From contig JAFAVL010000612.1 of assembly GCA_019242465.1 (NCBI GenBank), positions 1 through 9,842 on the forward strand: a stretch of 9,842 bases of DNA. The letters run 5' to 3'. The notes below the pieces were generated by a model that saw only the letters and a list, made by a program, of their open reading frames with translations, did not search any database and was not told the origin of the DNA. This DNA is from Chroococcidiopsidaceae cyanobacterium CP_BM_RX_35. Lineage in GTDB: Bacteria > Cyanobacteriota > Cyanobacteriia > Cyanobacteriales > Chroococcidiopsidaceae. The position numbers were made by a program, and so were the translations under genes. How positions within the stretch are numbered: the first letter of the stretch is position 1; each line of letters opens with the position of its first letter. Positions 1 to 8,044 of the stretch are shown piece by piece.

Positions 1-24
1 TGGGAAGCAATAACAACCACCAAA

Positions 25-3000
25 ATGTTAAATAATCTAAAAATTGGCACCAAAATCGGAGCAAGTTTTGCACTAGGGTTGACCGTCTTTGCCATTATCG
101 GTCTAATCTCGCACCGGAACACAACCAAACTGATTGCAGCTGCTCATCTGGAGGCGCATACATACCAAGTACTTGACGAACTCGCAGATCTGAGATCCAA
201 GATTAAAGATGCGGAGACTGGGCAACGTGGATATGTGATTACTGGAGAAAGGCGTTATCTAGAACCGTATTTCACTGCAGTCAAAACGCTGGAACAAGAC
301 GCCAAGGATCTCCGAACTTTGACAGCTGATAACCCTTACCAACAGCACCGACTCGACGTTTTGGAACCGTTGATTGCTAGCAAAATTGCTGAGCTACAAG
401 AGACAATTAATCTGCGCAGTCATCAAGGATTCACCGCTGCCTTGCAGGTTGTTCTGACAGATAAGGGCAAGAATCTTATGGATGACATTCGTAAGGCGAT
501 CGCAGAGATGGAAACTCAAGAGCGTGAACTATTACAACAGCGCTCAGAGGAGGCAGAAGCAACTGCCCTGAAAGCGACTTATACCATCGATTATGGCGTC
601 CCTCTCTTCTCTATCATCTTAGTTTTAATTGGTTTTTTCCTCGCCCGAAACATTTCCAATCCCCTGGAGAAAATCTCCAGTGTGACTGAAAAGCTGGCAA
701 CTGGAGATTTATCAGTCAGCATGCCTACGTTGCATCGGCGGGACGAGATAGGCGTGTTGATGCAGACGTTTAATCAGATGATTGCCAATCTCCGAGAGAC
801 AACTCGGAAAAATGACGAACAGGGCTGGCTCAAGTCAAACCTGGCAAAGTTTAACCGTATGCTCCAAGGTCAGAGAAATCTTGAGACAGTCTCCCGACAA
901 ATATTATCTGAGCTAGCACCGCTAGTCGATGCACAGCAAGGCATTTTTTATATCCTGGACTCTGTAAACAATCAGCCAATTCTGAAGCTTCTAAATAGTT
1001 ATGCTTACCAGGAGCTCGGACACCTCTCCAGCCAATTCCACCTGGGCGAAGGACTGGTAGGACAATGTGCTCTAGAAAAGAAAAAGATCCTACTCACCGA
1101 AGTACCTGGTGATTATCTCCGGATTAGCTCTGGCTTAGGAGAAGCCGTACCGCTTAATATCATTGTGTTCCCCGTACTATTTGAGACACAGGTGACAGCA
1201 GTTATTGAGTTAGCTTCCTTCCATCGCTTTAGCGAGATTCATCTCACCTTCCTCGATCAGCTGACTGAAAGCATTGCCGTTGTGCTGAATACGATCTCAT
1301 CAGATATGCGCACTGAGGAGTTGCTCAAGCAGTCGCAGTCTTTGGCAGAAGAACTGCAAATTCAGCAAGCAGAGCTGAAGGAGAGCAACAACCGCTTAGA
1401 ACAACAGGCACTAGTACTACAGTCATCTGAAGAACTTTTAAAGCAGCAGCAGGAAGAGTTACAGCACAGCAATGATGAGTTGCAGCAGCTCAACGAAGAG
1501 TTGGAAGAGAGGTCAGAGTTGTTAGCACTGCAAAATCGGGAAGTAGAGCGGCAGAATCAGGAGATCGAACAAGCGAGACGCTCACTAGAGGAAAAGGCAG
1601 AACAGCTAGCACTGACTTCCAAGTACAAATCTGAGTTTCTCGCCAACATGTCTCACGAGTTGCGCACACCACTCAACAGCTTACTCATCCTGGCAAAGTT
1701 GCTGGCGGATAACAGCGAGGAGAACTTAACAACCAAGCAAGTCGAATACAGCCGGACAATCTATGGAGCAGGAACAGAACTGTTGGGACTAATTAACGAC
1801 ATCCTAGACCTAGCGAAGATCGAATCAGGAACAATGTCAATAGACATTGATCAATTGTTATTCAGCGACTTACGAGCCCAGATCGAGCGAACTTTTCGGC
1901 AAGTAGCACAGGACAAGCAACTCAATTTCGTCCTAGAATTTGACCCACAACTGCCCCAGACAATGCAGACAGATGCCAAACGCCTGCAACAAGTGCTGAA
2001 GAATCTGTTGTCCAACGCCTTTAAGTTCACAGAGCGAGGAGAGGTACGCTTAAAGGTGGAGGTGGCGTTGCCACAAGAGCGCTCTCCTCAGGCGGAAACA
2101 GTCATCGCCTTCAGGGTGAGCGACACAGGCATCGGCATTGCCAGCGACAAACAGAAGGTAATCTTCGAGGCATTTCAGCAAGCAGATGGCACGACCAGTC
2201 GTAAATACGGCGGCACAGGCTTAGGCTTGTCAATCAGCCGCGAAATCGCCCAGCTTTTAGGTGGAGAGATTCAGATCTTCAGTACTGTGGGTCAGGGTAG
2301 TACATTCACGCTCTACTTACCACAGGGGAGTGGAGGGGTAGGGGAGCAGGGGACAAGGGGACAAGGGGAGCAGGGGAAAGAATATCACCTTACTACCCCA
2401 CCACCTCACCAGCCCATGGCTCCTGCCTTCTCATCCCTTGCGGATGACCAGGAGATAATTCAGCCACAAGACCAAGTGTTGCTGATTGTCGAAGACGATT
2501 TGCCCTTTGCCCAGATTCTTTTAGAGCTAGCACGGCAGTCAGGCTTTAAGGGCGTGGTGGCACCGAGTGGTAGTCTAGGCTTAGCCATGGCTAGAGAATT
2601 CCAACCCTCAGCTATCATGCTCGACATTCGATTGCCAGGGCTTGATGGCTGGACAGTACTTGAGCGACTGAAGCATGACCCCAACACCCGCCACATTCCA
2701 GTGCATATCATCTCTGCTAGCGAAGGGCAGCAACGCAGTCTGCAACAAGGAGCCTTAGCTTATCTGCAAAAGCCCGTCACCTCAGCAGCAGTCAGCCAAG
2801 CCTTAAGCGAGATCAAGGGGTTTATCGACCGCCAAGTCAAGCACCTATTGGTGGTAGAAGATGATGAGACGCAACGCCGCAGCATCATTGAGCTGATTGG
2901 CAACAGCGATGTGAGAACAACCGCCGTGGGCACAGGGGCAGCGGCACTTGCTGCCCTGTCTTCTGGGCAGTTTGATTGTCTAGTGCTGGATTTGGGGCTG

Positions 3001-3642
3001 CCGGACATGAGTGGGTTTGAACTGATTGAGCAGCTCAAGCAGCAACCCAACCTCCAGAAGCTGCCGATTGTGGTCTACACTGCCCAAGAGCTGACAAGAG
3101 CTGAAGAGATGGAACTGCGGCGGATGGCAGAGACAATTATTATCAAAGACGTGCGTTCACCAGAGCGGTTACTGGATGAAACGGCTTTGTTTTTGCACCG
3201 GGTGCAGGCGAAATTACCCTCACCTCAGCGGCAGATGCTGGAGCAGTTGCGTGTTGCCGACCAGGTGTTGGCGGGGAAGAAAGTCTTGATTGTGGATGAT
3301 GATATGCGCAACATCTTTGCTTTGACCAGTTTGCTGGAGCGGCAGCAGATGCAGGTGGTGTATGCCGAGAATGGTGCGGATGCTCTTTTGGTGTTACAGC
3401 AACACCCAGACGTGCATGTGGTGCTGATGGATGTGATGATGCCGGAGATGGATGGCTACGAGACCATGCGTGCTATTCGTCAAGAGCCTCGCTTTAGTGC
3501 CTTACCGATGCTGGCGCTCACTGCTAAAGCTATGCAAGGCGACCGCGAGAAGTGCATTGCGGCTGGTGCTTCTGACTATATTACTAAACCTGTTGACACT
3601 GAGCAGTTGCTCTCCCTTCTCCGTGTCTGGCTCTATCGCTAG
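25..3642 (+). CDS. Membrane hybrid histidine kinase: CHASE3-HAMP-GAF-coiled coil-HisKA-HATPase-REC-REC-REC
   Basis: A 1205-residue transmembrane sensor kinase that should autophosphorylate on histidine and pass phosphate to its own receivers. Seen in order: membrane helix about 10-30; CHASE3-type extracytoplasmic domain about 38-180 ([14 protein letters not shown] signature); second membrane helix about 190-210; HAMP about 208-260; GAF about 280-425; long Glu/Gln-rich coiled coil 428-535; HisKA with phosphoacceptor His544 in SHELRTP; HATPase_c with N box near Asn660/Asn664, Asp700 in DTGIGI and a GTGLGLS loop; a repeat-encoded linker about 768-812; then receivers with Asp867, Asp989 and Asp1136. 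Each receiver has an acidic pocket (VEDD, VEDD, VDDD); the second has Lys-Asp where Lys-Pro is usual. The reading frame stays open to the window edge, so a longer start is possible, but [12 protein letters not shown] is a typical N-terminus for this family. No Shine-Dalgarno is visible in the 24 upstream bases. The ligand is unknown. Confidence 0.96.
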   Translation: MLNNLKIGTKIGASFALGLTVFAIIGLISHRNTTKLIAAAHLEAHTYQVLDELADLRSKIKDAETGQRGYVITGERRYLEPYFTAVKTLEQDAKDLRTLTADNPYQQHRLDVLEPLIASKIAELQETINLRSHQGFTAALQVVLTDKGKNLMDDIRKAIAEMETQERELLQQRSEEAEATALKATYTIDYGVPLFSIILVLIGFFLARNISNPLEKISSVTEKLATGDLSVSMPTLHRRDEIGVLMQTFNQMIANLRETTRKNDEQGWLKSNLAKFNRMLQGQRNLETVSRQILSELAPLVDAQQGIFYILDSVNNQPILKLLNSYAYQELGHLSSQFHLGEGLVGQCALEKKKILLTEVPGDYLRISSGLGEAVPLNIIVFPVLFETQVTAVIELASFHRFSEIHLTFLDQLTESIAVVLNTISSDMRTEELLKQSQSLAEELQIQQAELKESNNRLEQQALVLQSSEELLKQQQEELQHSNDELQQLNEELEERSELLALQNREVERQNQEIEQARRSLEEKAEQLALTSKYKSEFLANMSHELRTPLNSLLILAKLLADNSEENLTTKQVEYSRTIYGAGTELLGLINDILDLAKIESGTMSIDIDQLLFSDLRAQIERTFRQVAQDKQLNFVLEFDPQLPQTMQTDAKRLQQVLKNLLSNAFKFTERGEVRLKVEVALPQERSPQAETVIAFRVSDTGIGIASDKQKVIFEAFQQADGTTSRKYGGTGLGLSISREIAQLLGGEIQIFSTVGQGSTFTLYLPQGSGGVGEQGTRGQGEQGKEYHLTTPPPHQPMAPAFSSLADDQEIIQPQDQVLLIVEDDLPFAQILLELARQSGFKGVVAPSGSLGLAMAREFQPSAIMLDIRLPGLDGWTVLERLKHDPNTRHIPVHIISASEGQQRSLQQGALAYLQKPVTSAAVSQALSEIKGFIDRQVKHLLVVEDDETQRRSIIELIGNSDVRTTAVGTGAAALAALSSGQFDCLVLDLGLPDMSGFELIEQLKQQPNLQKLPIVVYTAQELTRAEEMELRRMAETIIIKDVRSPERLLDETALFLHRVQAKLPSPQRQMLEQLRVADQVLAGKKVLIVDDDMRNIFALTSLLERQQMQVVYAENGADALLVLQQHPDVHVVLMDVMMPEMDGYETMRAIRQEPRFSALPMLALTAKAMQGDREKCIAAGASDYITKPVDTEQLLSLLRVWLYR
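496..503. repeat. HIP1 palindrome GCGATCGC
   Basis: Exact copy of the highly iterated palindrome found across many cyanobacterial genomes; here within the CHASE3 region of the first kinase gene. It supports the host assignment. Confidence 0.85.
2325..2410 (+). repeat. G-rich octamer repeat in an imperfect palindrome, inside the kinase coding sequence
   Basis: Five consecutive 8-nt units occupy 2341-2380: GGGGAGCA, GGGGACAA, GGGGACAA, GGGGAGCA, GGGGAAAG. They lie between inverted arms: GTGGAGGGGTAG (2330-2341) pairs with CTACCCCACCAC (2393-2404) over 11 of 12 positions, and weaker pairing extends to 2325 and 2410. The 14-mer AGGGGAGCAGGGGA occurs twice here (2340-2353 and 2364-2377) and once on the opposite strand at 9508-9521 in the ndhD-aldolase spacer. 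The element is read in frame as a Gly/Gln/Glu-rich then His/Pro-rich linker joining the ATPase domain to the first receiver. It resembles cyanobacterial STRR-type repeats, which are usually intergenic. Confidence 0.8.
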
Positions 3643-3645
3643 ATT

Positions 3646-3649
3646 AGGA
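3646..3649 (+). promoter_or_regulatory. Ribosome binding site that sets the cheR start
   Basis: AGGA lies 9 nt before the ATG at 3659 and immediately after the kinase stop codon (3640-3642). The open frame of cheR reaches back to 3452, but all of that extension overlaps the third receiver of the kinase and encodes nothing CheR-like. This site therefore supports 3659 as the true start; a GTG directly before it (3656) is a possible alternative. Confidence 0.6.
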
Positions 3650-3658
3650 TATGCCGTG

Positions 3659-4486
3659 ATGCCCAAACACAGAGAACTCGAAGATATCGAAATTCATTTA
3701 CTTTTAGAAGGCATTTTTCAGTATTACGGGTTTGATTTTAGGGATTATTCCCTAGCCTCACTCAAGCGCCGGATTTGGAATACTCTTCGGGAAGAACAGC
3801 TCATGAGCGTCTCTGGACTTCAGGAGAAAGTTCTCCATAACCCTGCCTATCTGGAACGATTGCTGCTCAGTCTCTCAGTCAACGTAACTGCTATGTTCCG
3901 TGACCCTAGCTTCTATGTTGCATTTAGAAGACAAGTCGTACCGCTCTTGCGAACTTATCCCTTTATCCGAATTTGGTGTGCTGGATGTTCAACTGGTCAG
4001 GAGGTTTACTCCATGGCTATACTTTTGCAAGAAGAAGGGCTCTACCATCGGTGCCGCATTTATGCTACCGACATGAACGAGATGGTGTTGAAAAAAGCAA
4101 AAACGGGGATTTATCCGTTGGAATTAATGCAGGAATATACTTACCTATATCTAAAAGCAGGTGGTAAGCAGTGTTTCTCTGAATACTACACGGCTGCCTA
4201 CGACAACGCTATCTTTCGCCCATTCCTCAAAGAGAATATTGTCTTCTCACTGCACAACTTAGCAACTGATGGTTCCTTTAATGAATTCAATGTCATCTTG
4301 TGCCGCAATGTCTTAATTTATTTTAATCAATCTCTCCAAAAACGGGTTCATCAGTTGTTGTACGAGAGCCTCTGTATGTTTGGCGTTCTGGGACTTGGAC
4401 ACAAGGAATCTCTGAGATTGACCCCCTACCAGCAACACTATAAGGAGTTGGAAAGCCGTGAAAAGCTTTACCGACGGATTAGCTAG
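3659..4486 (+). CDS. cheR: CheR-type SAM-dependent protein-glutamate methyltransferase
   Basis: Predicted to transfer a methyl group from S-adenosylmethionine to glutamate side chains of a signalling protein, in the cytoplasm. From the ATG at 3659 it has 275 residues, close to classical CheR. Residues about 1-75 form the helical CheR_N domain (YGFDFRDYSLASLKRRI). The catalytic part shows VTAMFRD with Arg81, the SAM-binding motif I WCAGCSTGQEVYS (about 106-118), YATDMNE with Asp138, and NVILCRNVLIYF (about 211-222). Motif I has Gln114 where the family usually has Glu (GEE). The gene starts 16 nt after the kinase stop and its own stop overlaps the cheB ribosome binding site, so it looks like the middle gene of a kinase-cheR-cheB operon. 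No chemoreceptor is nearby, so its substrate is unknown; the neighbouring kinase is a candidate. The family call is firm, a chemotaxis role is not. Confidence 0.93.
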   Translation: MPKHRELEDIEIHLLLEGIFQYYGFDFRDYSLASLKRRIWNTLREEQLMSVSGLQEKVLHNPAYLERLLLSLSVNVTAMFRDPSFYVAFRRQVVPLLRTYPFIRIWCAGCSTGQEVYSMAILLQEEGLYHRCRIYATDMNEMVLKKAKTGIYPLELMQEYTYLYLKAGGKQCFSEYYTAAYDNAIFRPFLKENIVFSLHNLATDGSFNEFNVILCRNVLIYFNQSLQKRVHQLLYESLCMFGVLGLGHKESLRLTPYQQHYKELESREKLYRRIS

Positions 4487-4491
4487 GGGAG
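4485..4491 (+). promoter_or_regulatory. cheB ribosome binding site overlapping the cheR stop codon
   Basis: AGGGGAG begins inside the cheR TAG stop (4484-4486) and sits 10 nt before the cheB ATG at 4502. This arrangement suggests translational coupling, so that methyltransferase and methylesterase are made together. Confidence 0.55.
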
Positions 4492-4501
4492 TGTTACCGG
4501 A

Positions 4502-5080
4502 ATGCCTTTCTTTCAACTTGTTGTTTTGGGTACGTCCTTAGGTGGTTTGCACGCTCTTGGGGTTGTACTATCAGGGCTCCCTCAGAGTTTCTCTCTACCT
4601 ATAGTTGTCGTCCATCATCGTCATAAGGACTCTGACGACACGCTCGTCTTCTTCTTGCAGCAGTACAGCGCACTACTGCTAAAAGAGGCGGAAGAGAAAG
4701 AGATGATAGTGCCTGGGCAGGTTTACTTTGCTCCTGCTGATTACCACTTGCTGGTGGAAGCAGATGGTAACTTGGCTCTGTCAACAGAGGCTCCTGTATC
4801 CTACGCTCGACCGTCGATTGATGTGCTATTCGAGTCAGCAGCTGACGCCTATGCGGAGAAAGTCATCGGTGTAATTTTGACTGGAGCCAATTATGATGGG
4901 GCTCAGGGTCTTGCAAAAATTAAAGCGCGCGGCGGATTAGCTATAGTACAGGAACCGACGACAGCTGAAAGCCACACCATGCCAGCTGCTGCAGTGGCGG
5001 CTGTAGCCGTAGATTATGTTCTTCCGCTAGAAGAGATCTCTCGCTTTTTAATCGCAGTTTGTAACCCTACGATGGGATGA
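4502..5080 (+). CDS. cheB: CheB-type protein-glutamate methylesterase, catalytic domain only
   Basis: Predicted to hydrolyse glutamyl methyl esters (and possibly deamidate glutamine), opposing CheR. The 192 residues cover only the CheB methylesterase domain. Visible triad: Ser12 in GTSLGG, a histidine in VVVHHRH (His39 by alignment with the QHM of classical CheB, His38 alternatively), and Asp132 in ILTGANYDGAQG. SHTMPAAAV near the C-terminus is also typical. Classical CheB is about 350 residues, with an N-terminal receiver whose phosphorylation relieves inhibition; that receiver is absent, and the ATG with a good ribosome binding site directly before the catalytic domain shows this is not a missed 5' end. 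The enzyme is either constitutive or controlled in trans, for example by one of the many receivers in the flanking kinases. Its pairing with cheR points to reversible methylation of a shared target. Confidence 0.92.
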   Translation: MPFFQLVVLGTSLGGLHALGVVLSGLPQSFSLPIVVVHHRHKDSDDTLVFFLQQYSALLLKEAEEKEMIVPGQVYFAPADYHLLVEADGNLALSTEAPVSYARPSIDVLFESAADAYAEKVIGVILTGANYDGAQGLAKIKARGGLAIVQEPTTAESHTMPAAAVAAVAVDYVLPLEEISRFLIAVCNPTMG

Positions 5081-5182
5081 GAAAATGGATAGTGTTATAG
5101 CTGTAGAGCTGAATAACCGCTGCCAAAGATAAGTTAAAACATTTCTAATTGGTCCTTTTGTTCCTTAAAGCCGATCCAGACA

Positions 5183-7201
5183 ATGCCGTCCAAACAGAAA
5201 GTTAATGTCCTCCTAGTTGATGACTATCCAGAAAATCTGCTGGCTTTAGAGGCTATATTATCTAGCCCAGGGCAGAATCTGGTCAGGGCGAATTCTGGTA
5301 AAGAGGCTCTGAGATGTCTGCTTAATCAAGATTTTGCTGTAATTCTGCTCGATGTCCAAATGCCAGGAATGGATGGATTTGAGACTGCGACATTGATCCG
5401 AGAACGAGAGCGATCACGGCACACACCAATTATTTTTCTAACGGCATTTAGCACTAACGATTCGTTAGTGTTCAAAGGTTACGCTTTGGGTGGAGTGGAC
5501 TATCTACTTAAGCCCATTGAGCCGGAGATTTTGAAATCGAAGGTAACGGTATTTGTTGACCTATTTAAGAAGACAGAAGAAGTCAAACGACAAGCAGCTG
5601 AGCTTGCCGTTGCCAATGCTGAACTCAACCGACAGGCGGCGACGTTACGCAAGCAAGCACATCTACTCGAGCTTGCTCATGATGCGATTGTAGTTCGCGA
5701 CATTGACGGCAAGGTTGTGTTTTGGAACAACGGGGCAGAGAAGATGTATGGCTGGACGAAAGCAGAGGCGATGGGAAACAACTCCCATCAGCTCCTACAT
5801 ACACAATTTCCAGAGCCATTAACAACTGTCGAAGCGGATCTGGTATGTACAGGTCGTTGGGAAGGAGAACTTGTTCACATTAAACGGGACGGTAGCACAC
5901 TCGCAGTGGCAAGCCGTTGGGCTTTGCAGCGAGACGAGAACGGTGAGGCAACCGCAATACTTGAAATCAGTAGTGATATCACTAATCGCAAGCAGGCTGA
6001 GGAAGCACGTAGTCGATTCATCCACGAACAGGTAGCACGACAGGAAGCTGAGACGGCAAACCGGATGAAGGATGAGTTTTTGGCGACACTTTCCCATGAA
6101 CTGCGTACGCCGCTCAACTCAATGCTAGGCTGGGCTCGACTACTACGCACAAAAAAGTTTGATGAAAATACTACTGCTAAGGCACTTGAAACAATTGAAC
6201 GTAATGCCAAGCTCCAGGCGCAGTTGATTGAAGATATTTTGGATGTTTCGCGGATTATTCAGGGCAAGTTGCATCTAAATCTCCGCTCAGTCAACCTGAC
6301 GCCTGTAATAGAGGCGGCGATAGATACTGTGCGTCCAGTTGCAGAGGCTAAGGCGGTTCAACTAATTATTAATCTTGGCTCTTCTATAGGGCTCGTCTCA
6401 GGCGATCCAGATCGCTTGCAGCAAGTTGTCTGGAACCTCTTGACTAATGCGATCAAGTTCACACCGCAGGGTGGAAAGGTGGAGGTGCAGCTGAAGCAGA
6501 CCGATTCCGACGCCCAAATTATAGTCAGCGATACGGGCATTGGTATCAATTCCGACTTTCTCCCTCGTGTATTTGAGCGCTTTCGTCAAGCTGATAGCAC
6601 AACGACCAGGGCACATGGTGGGTTAGGACTGGGGCTAGCAATCGTTCAGCACTTGGTGGAACTGCATAGGGGAAAAGTGTATGTAAACAGTGAGGGAGAA
6701 GGGCAGGGGGCTACGTTTACCGTAGAGCTGCCGCTCATACAGTGTCGGTTGGAGGCAAGTGAGGTCAAGCAAGTTGATGGGAAACCTAACCGAGTCGGAA
6801 TTGTCCCTTCGCTCGAGAGTCTACAAGTGCTTGTAGTAGATGACGATACTGATACCCGTGACGTTCTAACGGCAGTGCTAGAACAATATGGGGCTAAAGT
6901 GACGGCTGTAGCATCCGTCAGTGAGGCGCTCAAGGTGCTCAAACAATTACACTTAGATATATTGATTAGCGATCTGGGAATGCCAGTTGAGGATGGCTAC
7001 GGCTTGATTCGCCAGGTGAAAGCTCTGGAGACGGAGCGAGGGGAGAAAATTCCAGCAATCGCGCTAACAGCGTATGCCAGCGATGAGGAGCGGCTGAAAG
7101 CACTTTCAGCTGGCTTTCAAACGCATTTGCCTAAACCAGTTGAGCCAACTGCCCTCATTACAGTCATTGCGAATTATACTTCTATTGCGGCAAAGGATTA
7201 A
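5183..7201 (+). CDS. Hybrid histidine kinase with receivers at both ends: REC-PAS-HisKA-HATPase-REC
   Basis: A 672-residue protein with no membrane segment, so probably cytoplasmic. Domains: N-terminal receiver about 7-122 with VDD pocket, phosphoacceptor Asp57 (LLDVQMPGMDG) and Lys110 (LLKP); short coiled coil about 128-155; PAS about 157-272 ending in the ITNRKQAEE linker; HisKA with His305 in SHELRTP; HATPase_c with Asn418 (WNLLTNAIKF), Asp450 (DTGIGI) and a GLGLGLA loop; C-terminal receiver about 547-660 with Asp597 (ISDLGMP) and Lys651 (LPKP). The leading receiver suggests that the kinase or its PAS module is controlled by phosphate from another kinase; the upstream CHASE3 kinase is the obvious candidate, though this is inference. 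It begins 102 nt after cheB on the same strand without a clear Shine-Dalgarno, so it may have its own promoter. No DNA-binding output domain is present. Confidence 0.95.
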   Translation: MPSKQKVNVLLVDDYPENLLALEAILSSPGQNLVRANSGKEALRCLLNQDFAVILLDVQMPGMDGFETATLIRERERSRHTPIIFLTAFSTNDSLVFKGYALGGVDYLLKPIEPEILKSKVTVFVDLFKKTEEVKRQAAELAVANAELNRQAATLRKQAHLLELAHDAIVVRDIDGKVVFWNNGAEKMYGWTKAEAMGNNSHQLLHTQFPEPLTTVEADLVCTGRWEGELVHIKRDGSTLAVASRWALQRDENGEATAILEISSDITNRKQAEEARSRFIHEQVARQEAETANRMKDEFLATLSHELRTPLNSMLGWARLLRTKKFDENTTAKALETIERNAKLQAQLIEDILDVSRIIQGKLHLNLRSVNLTPVIEAAIDTVRPVAEAKAVQLIINLGSSIGLVSGDPDRLQQVVWNLLTNAIKFTPQGGKVEVQLKQTDSDAQIIVSDTGIGINSDFLPRVFERFRQADSTTTRAHGGLGLGLAIVQHLVELHRGKVYVNSEGEGQGATFTVELPLIQCRLEASEVKQVDGKPNRVGIVPSLESLQVLVVDDDTDTRDVLTAVLEQYGAKVTAVASVSEALKVLKQLHLDILISDLGMPVEDGYGLIRQVKALETERGEKIPAIALTAYASDEERLKALSAGFQTHLPKPVEPTALITVIANYTSIAAKD

Positions 7202-7230
7202 CGTAACCGCAATCATCACATTACTAACCC

Positions 7231-8043
7231 ATGAACTCTTATCTCGCCGCCGCTATCCAAATGACTAGCTTGCCTGATTTGGCAAAAAATTTGGTTCAAG
7301 CTGAAGAACTGATCGAACTAGCCGCGCGCCAGGGTGCCAAGTTGGTAACCTTGCCCGAAAACTTCTCCTTTTTAGGTACGGAAAGCTACAAGATTGCTCA
7401 TGCTGCTGCAATTGCCCTTGAAAGTGAGAAGTTCCTCAAAACTATGGCTCAGCGCTTCCAAATCACGGTTTTTGGCGGCGGCTTTCCCATTCCAGTCGAT
7501 GCCCACAAAGTCTATAACACTGCCTTACTCATCGACCCTACTGGTCAGGAGGTTTGCCGCTATCAGAAAGTCCATCTATTTGACGTGGACTTGCCCGACG
7601 GCAACACCTACAGAGAATCCAATACAGTTATGGCCGGTACCCAGGTGCCTCCAGTTTACGCTGCCAAAGAGTTGGGGAACTTAGGGCTCTCAGTGTGCTA
7701 CGATATCAGATTTCCCGAACTTTATCGGCACTTATCGCACATGGGAGCAGAAATCCTACTTGTTCCAGCCGCCTTCACTGCCTACACTGGCAAAGACCAC
7801 TGGCAAGTTTTACTCCAGGCTAGAGCAATCGAAAATACTTGCTATGTCATTGCCCCGGCTCAAACGGGACAGCATTACGCTCTGCGGCAGTCCCATGGGC
7901 ACGCTACAATCATAGACCCTTGGGGTGTCGTGCTGGCAGATGCGGGTGATGCGCCAGGAGTTGCGATCGCAGAAATAGACCCAGCACGCTTAGAACAAAT
8001 TCGCCGTCAGATGCCCTCTTTGAAACACCGCGTCTTTTTCTAG
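7231..8043 (+). CDS. Carbon-nitrogen hydrolase, Nit1-like (probable deaminated glutathione amidase)
   Basis: A 270-residue nitrilase-superfamily amidase, cytoplasmic. The Glu-Lys-Cys triad is visible: Glu43 in LPENF, Lys113 in RYQKVHLFDVDLP, Cys156 in SVCYDIRFPELYR. RESNTVMAG after the lysine, the HWQVLLQARAIEN segment, GHATIIDPWG, and a C-terminus ending in a PSLKHR-type motif follow mammalian Nit1 closely; from memory human Nit1 has CDVEIP, ESNSTMPG, HWEVLLRARAIE and VDPWG at the same places. Nit1/YbeM enzymes hydrolyse deaminated glutathione, a side product of transaminases, to alpha-ketoglutarate and cysteinylglycine. That substrate is a family-level assignment; other small omega-amides are possible. 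It starts 29 nt after the second kinase with no obvious ribosome binding site, so co-transcription is possible but no functional link is evident. A strong hairpin follows its stop. Confidence 0.93.
   Translation: MNSYLAAAIQMTSLPDLAKNLVQAEELIELAARQGAKLVTLPENFSFLGTESYKIAHAAAIALESEKFLKTMAQRFQITVFGGGFPIPVDAHKVYNTALLIDPTGQEVCRYQKVHLFDVDLPDGNTYRESNTVMAGTQVPPVYAAKELGNLGLSVCYDIRFPELYRHLSHMGAEILLVPAAFTAYTGKDHWQVLLQARAIENTCYVIAPAQTGQHYALRQSHGHATIIDPWGVVLADAGDAPGVAIAEIDPARLEQIRRQMPSLKHRVFF
7963..7970. repeat. HIP1 palindrome GCGATCGC
   Basis: Second exact HIP1 copy in the window, near the 3' end of the amidase coding sequence. Confidence 0.85.
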
Positions 8044-8044
8044 A

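Noticed and set aside
3452..3658. Possible N-terminal extension of CheR to 3452
   Set aside because: It lies entirely inside the third receiver of the kinase in another frame, encodes no CheR-like sequence, and an AGGA precedes the ATG at 3659.
5081..5182. Search for a promoter, terminator or small gene between cheB and the second kinase
   Set aside because: Only a 4-bp AGCT palindrome and no convincing hexamers or hairpin; nothing supportable.
5875..6210. Open frame of 111 codons on the minus strand
   Set aside because: Antisense to the PAS and HisKA coding region of a clear gene; the Ser/Arg-rich translation is a shadow.
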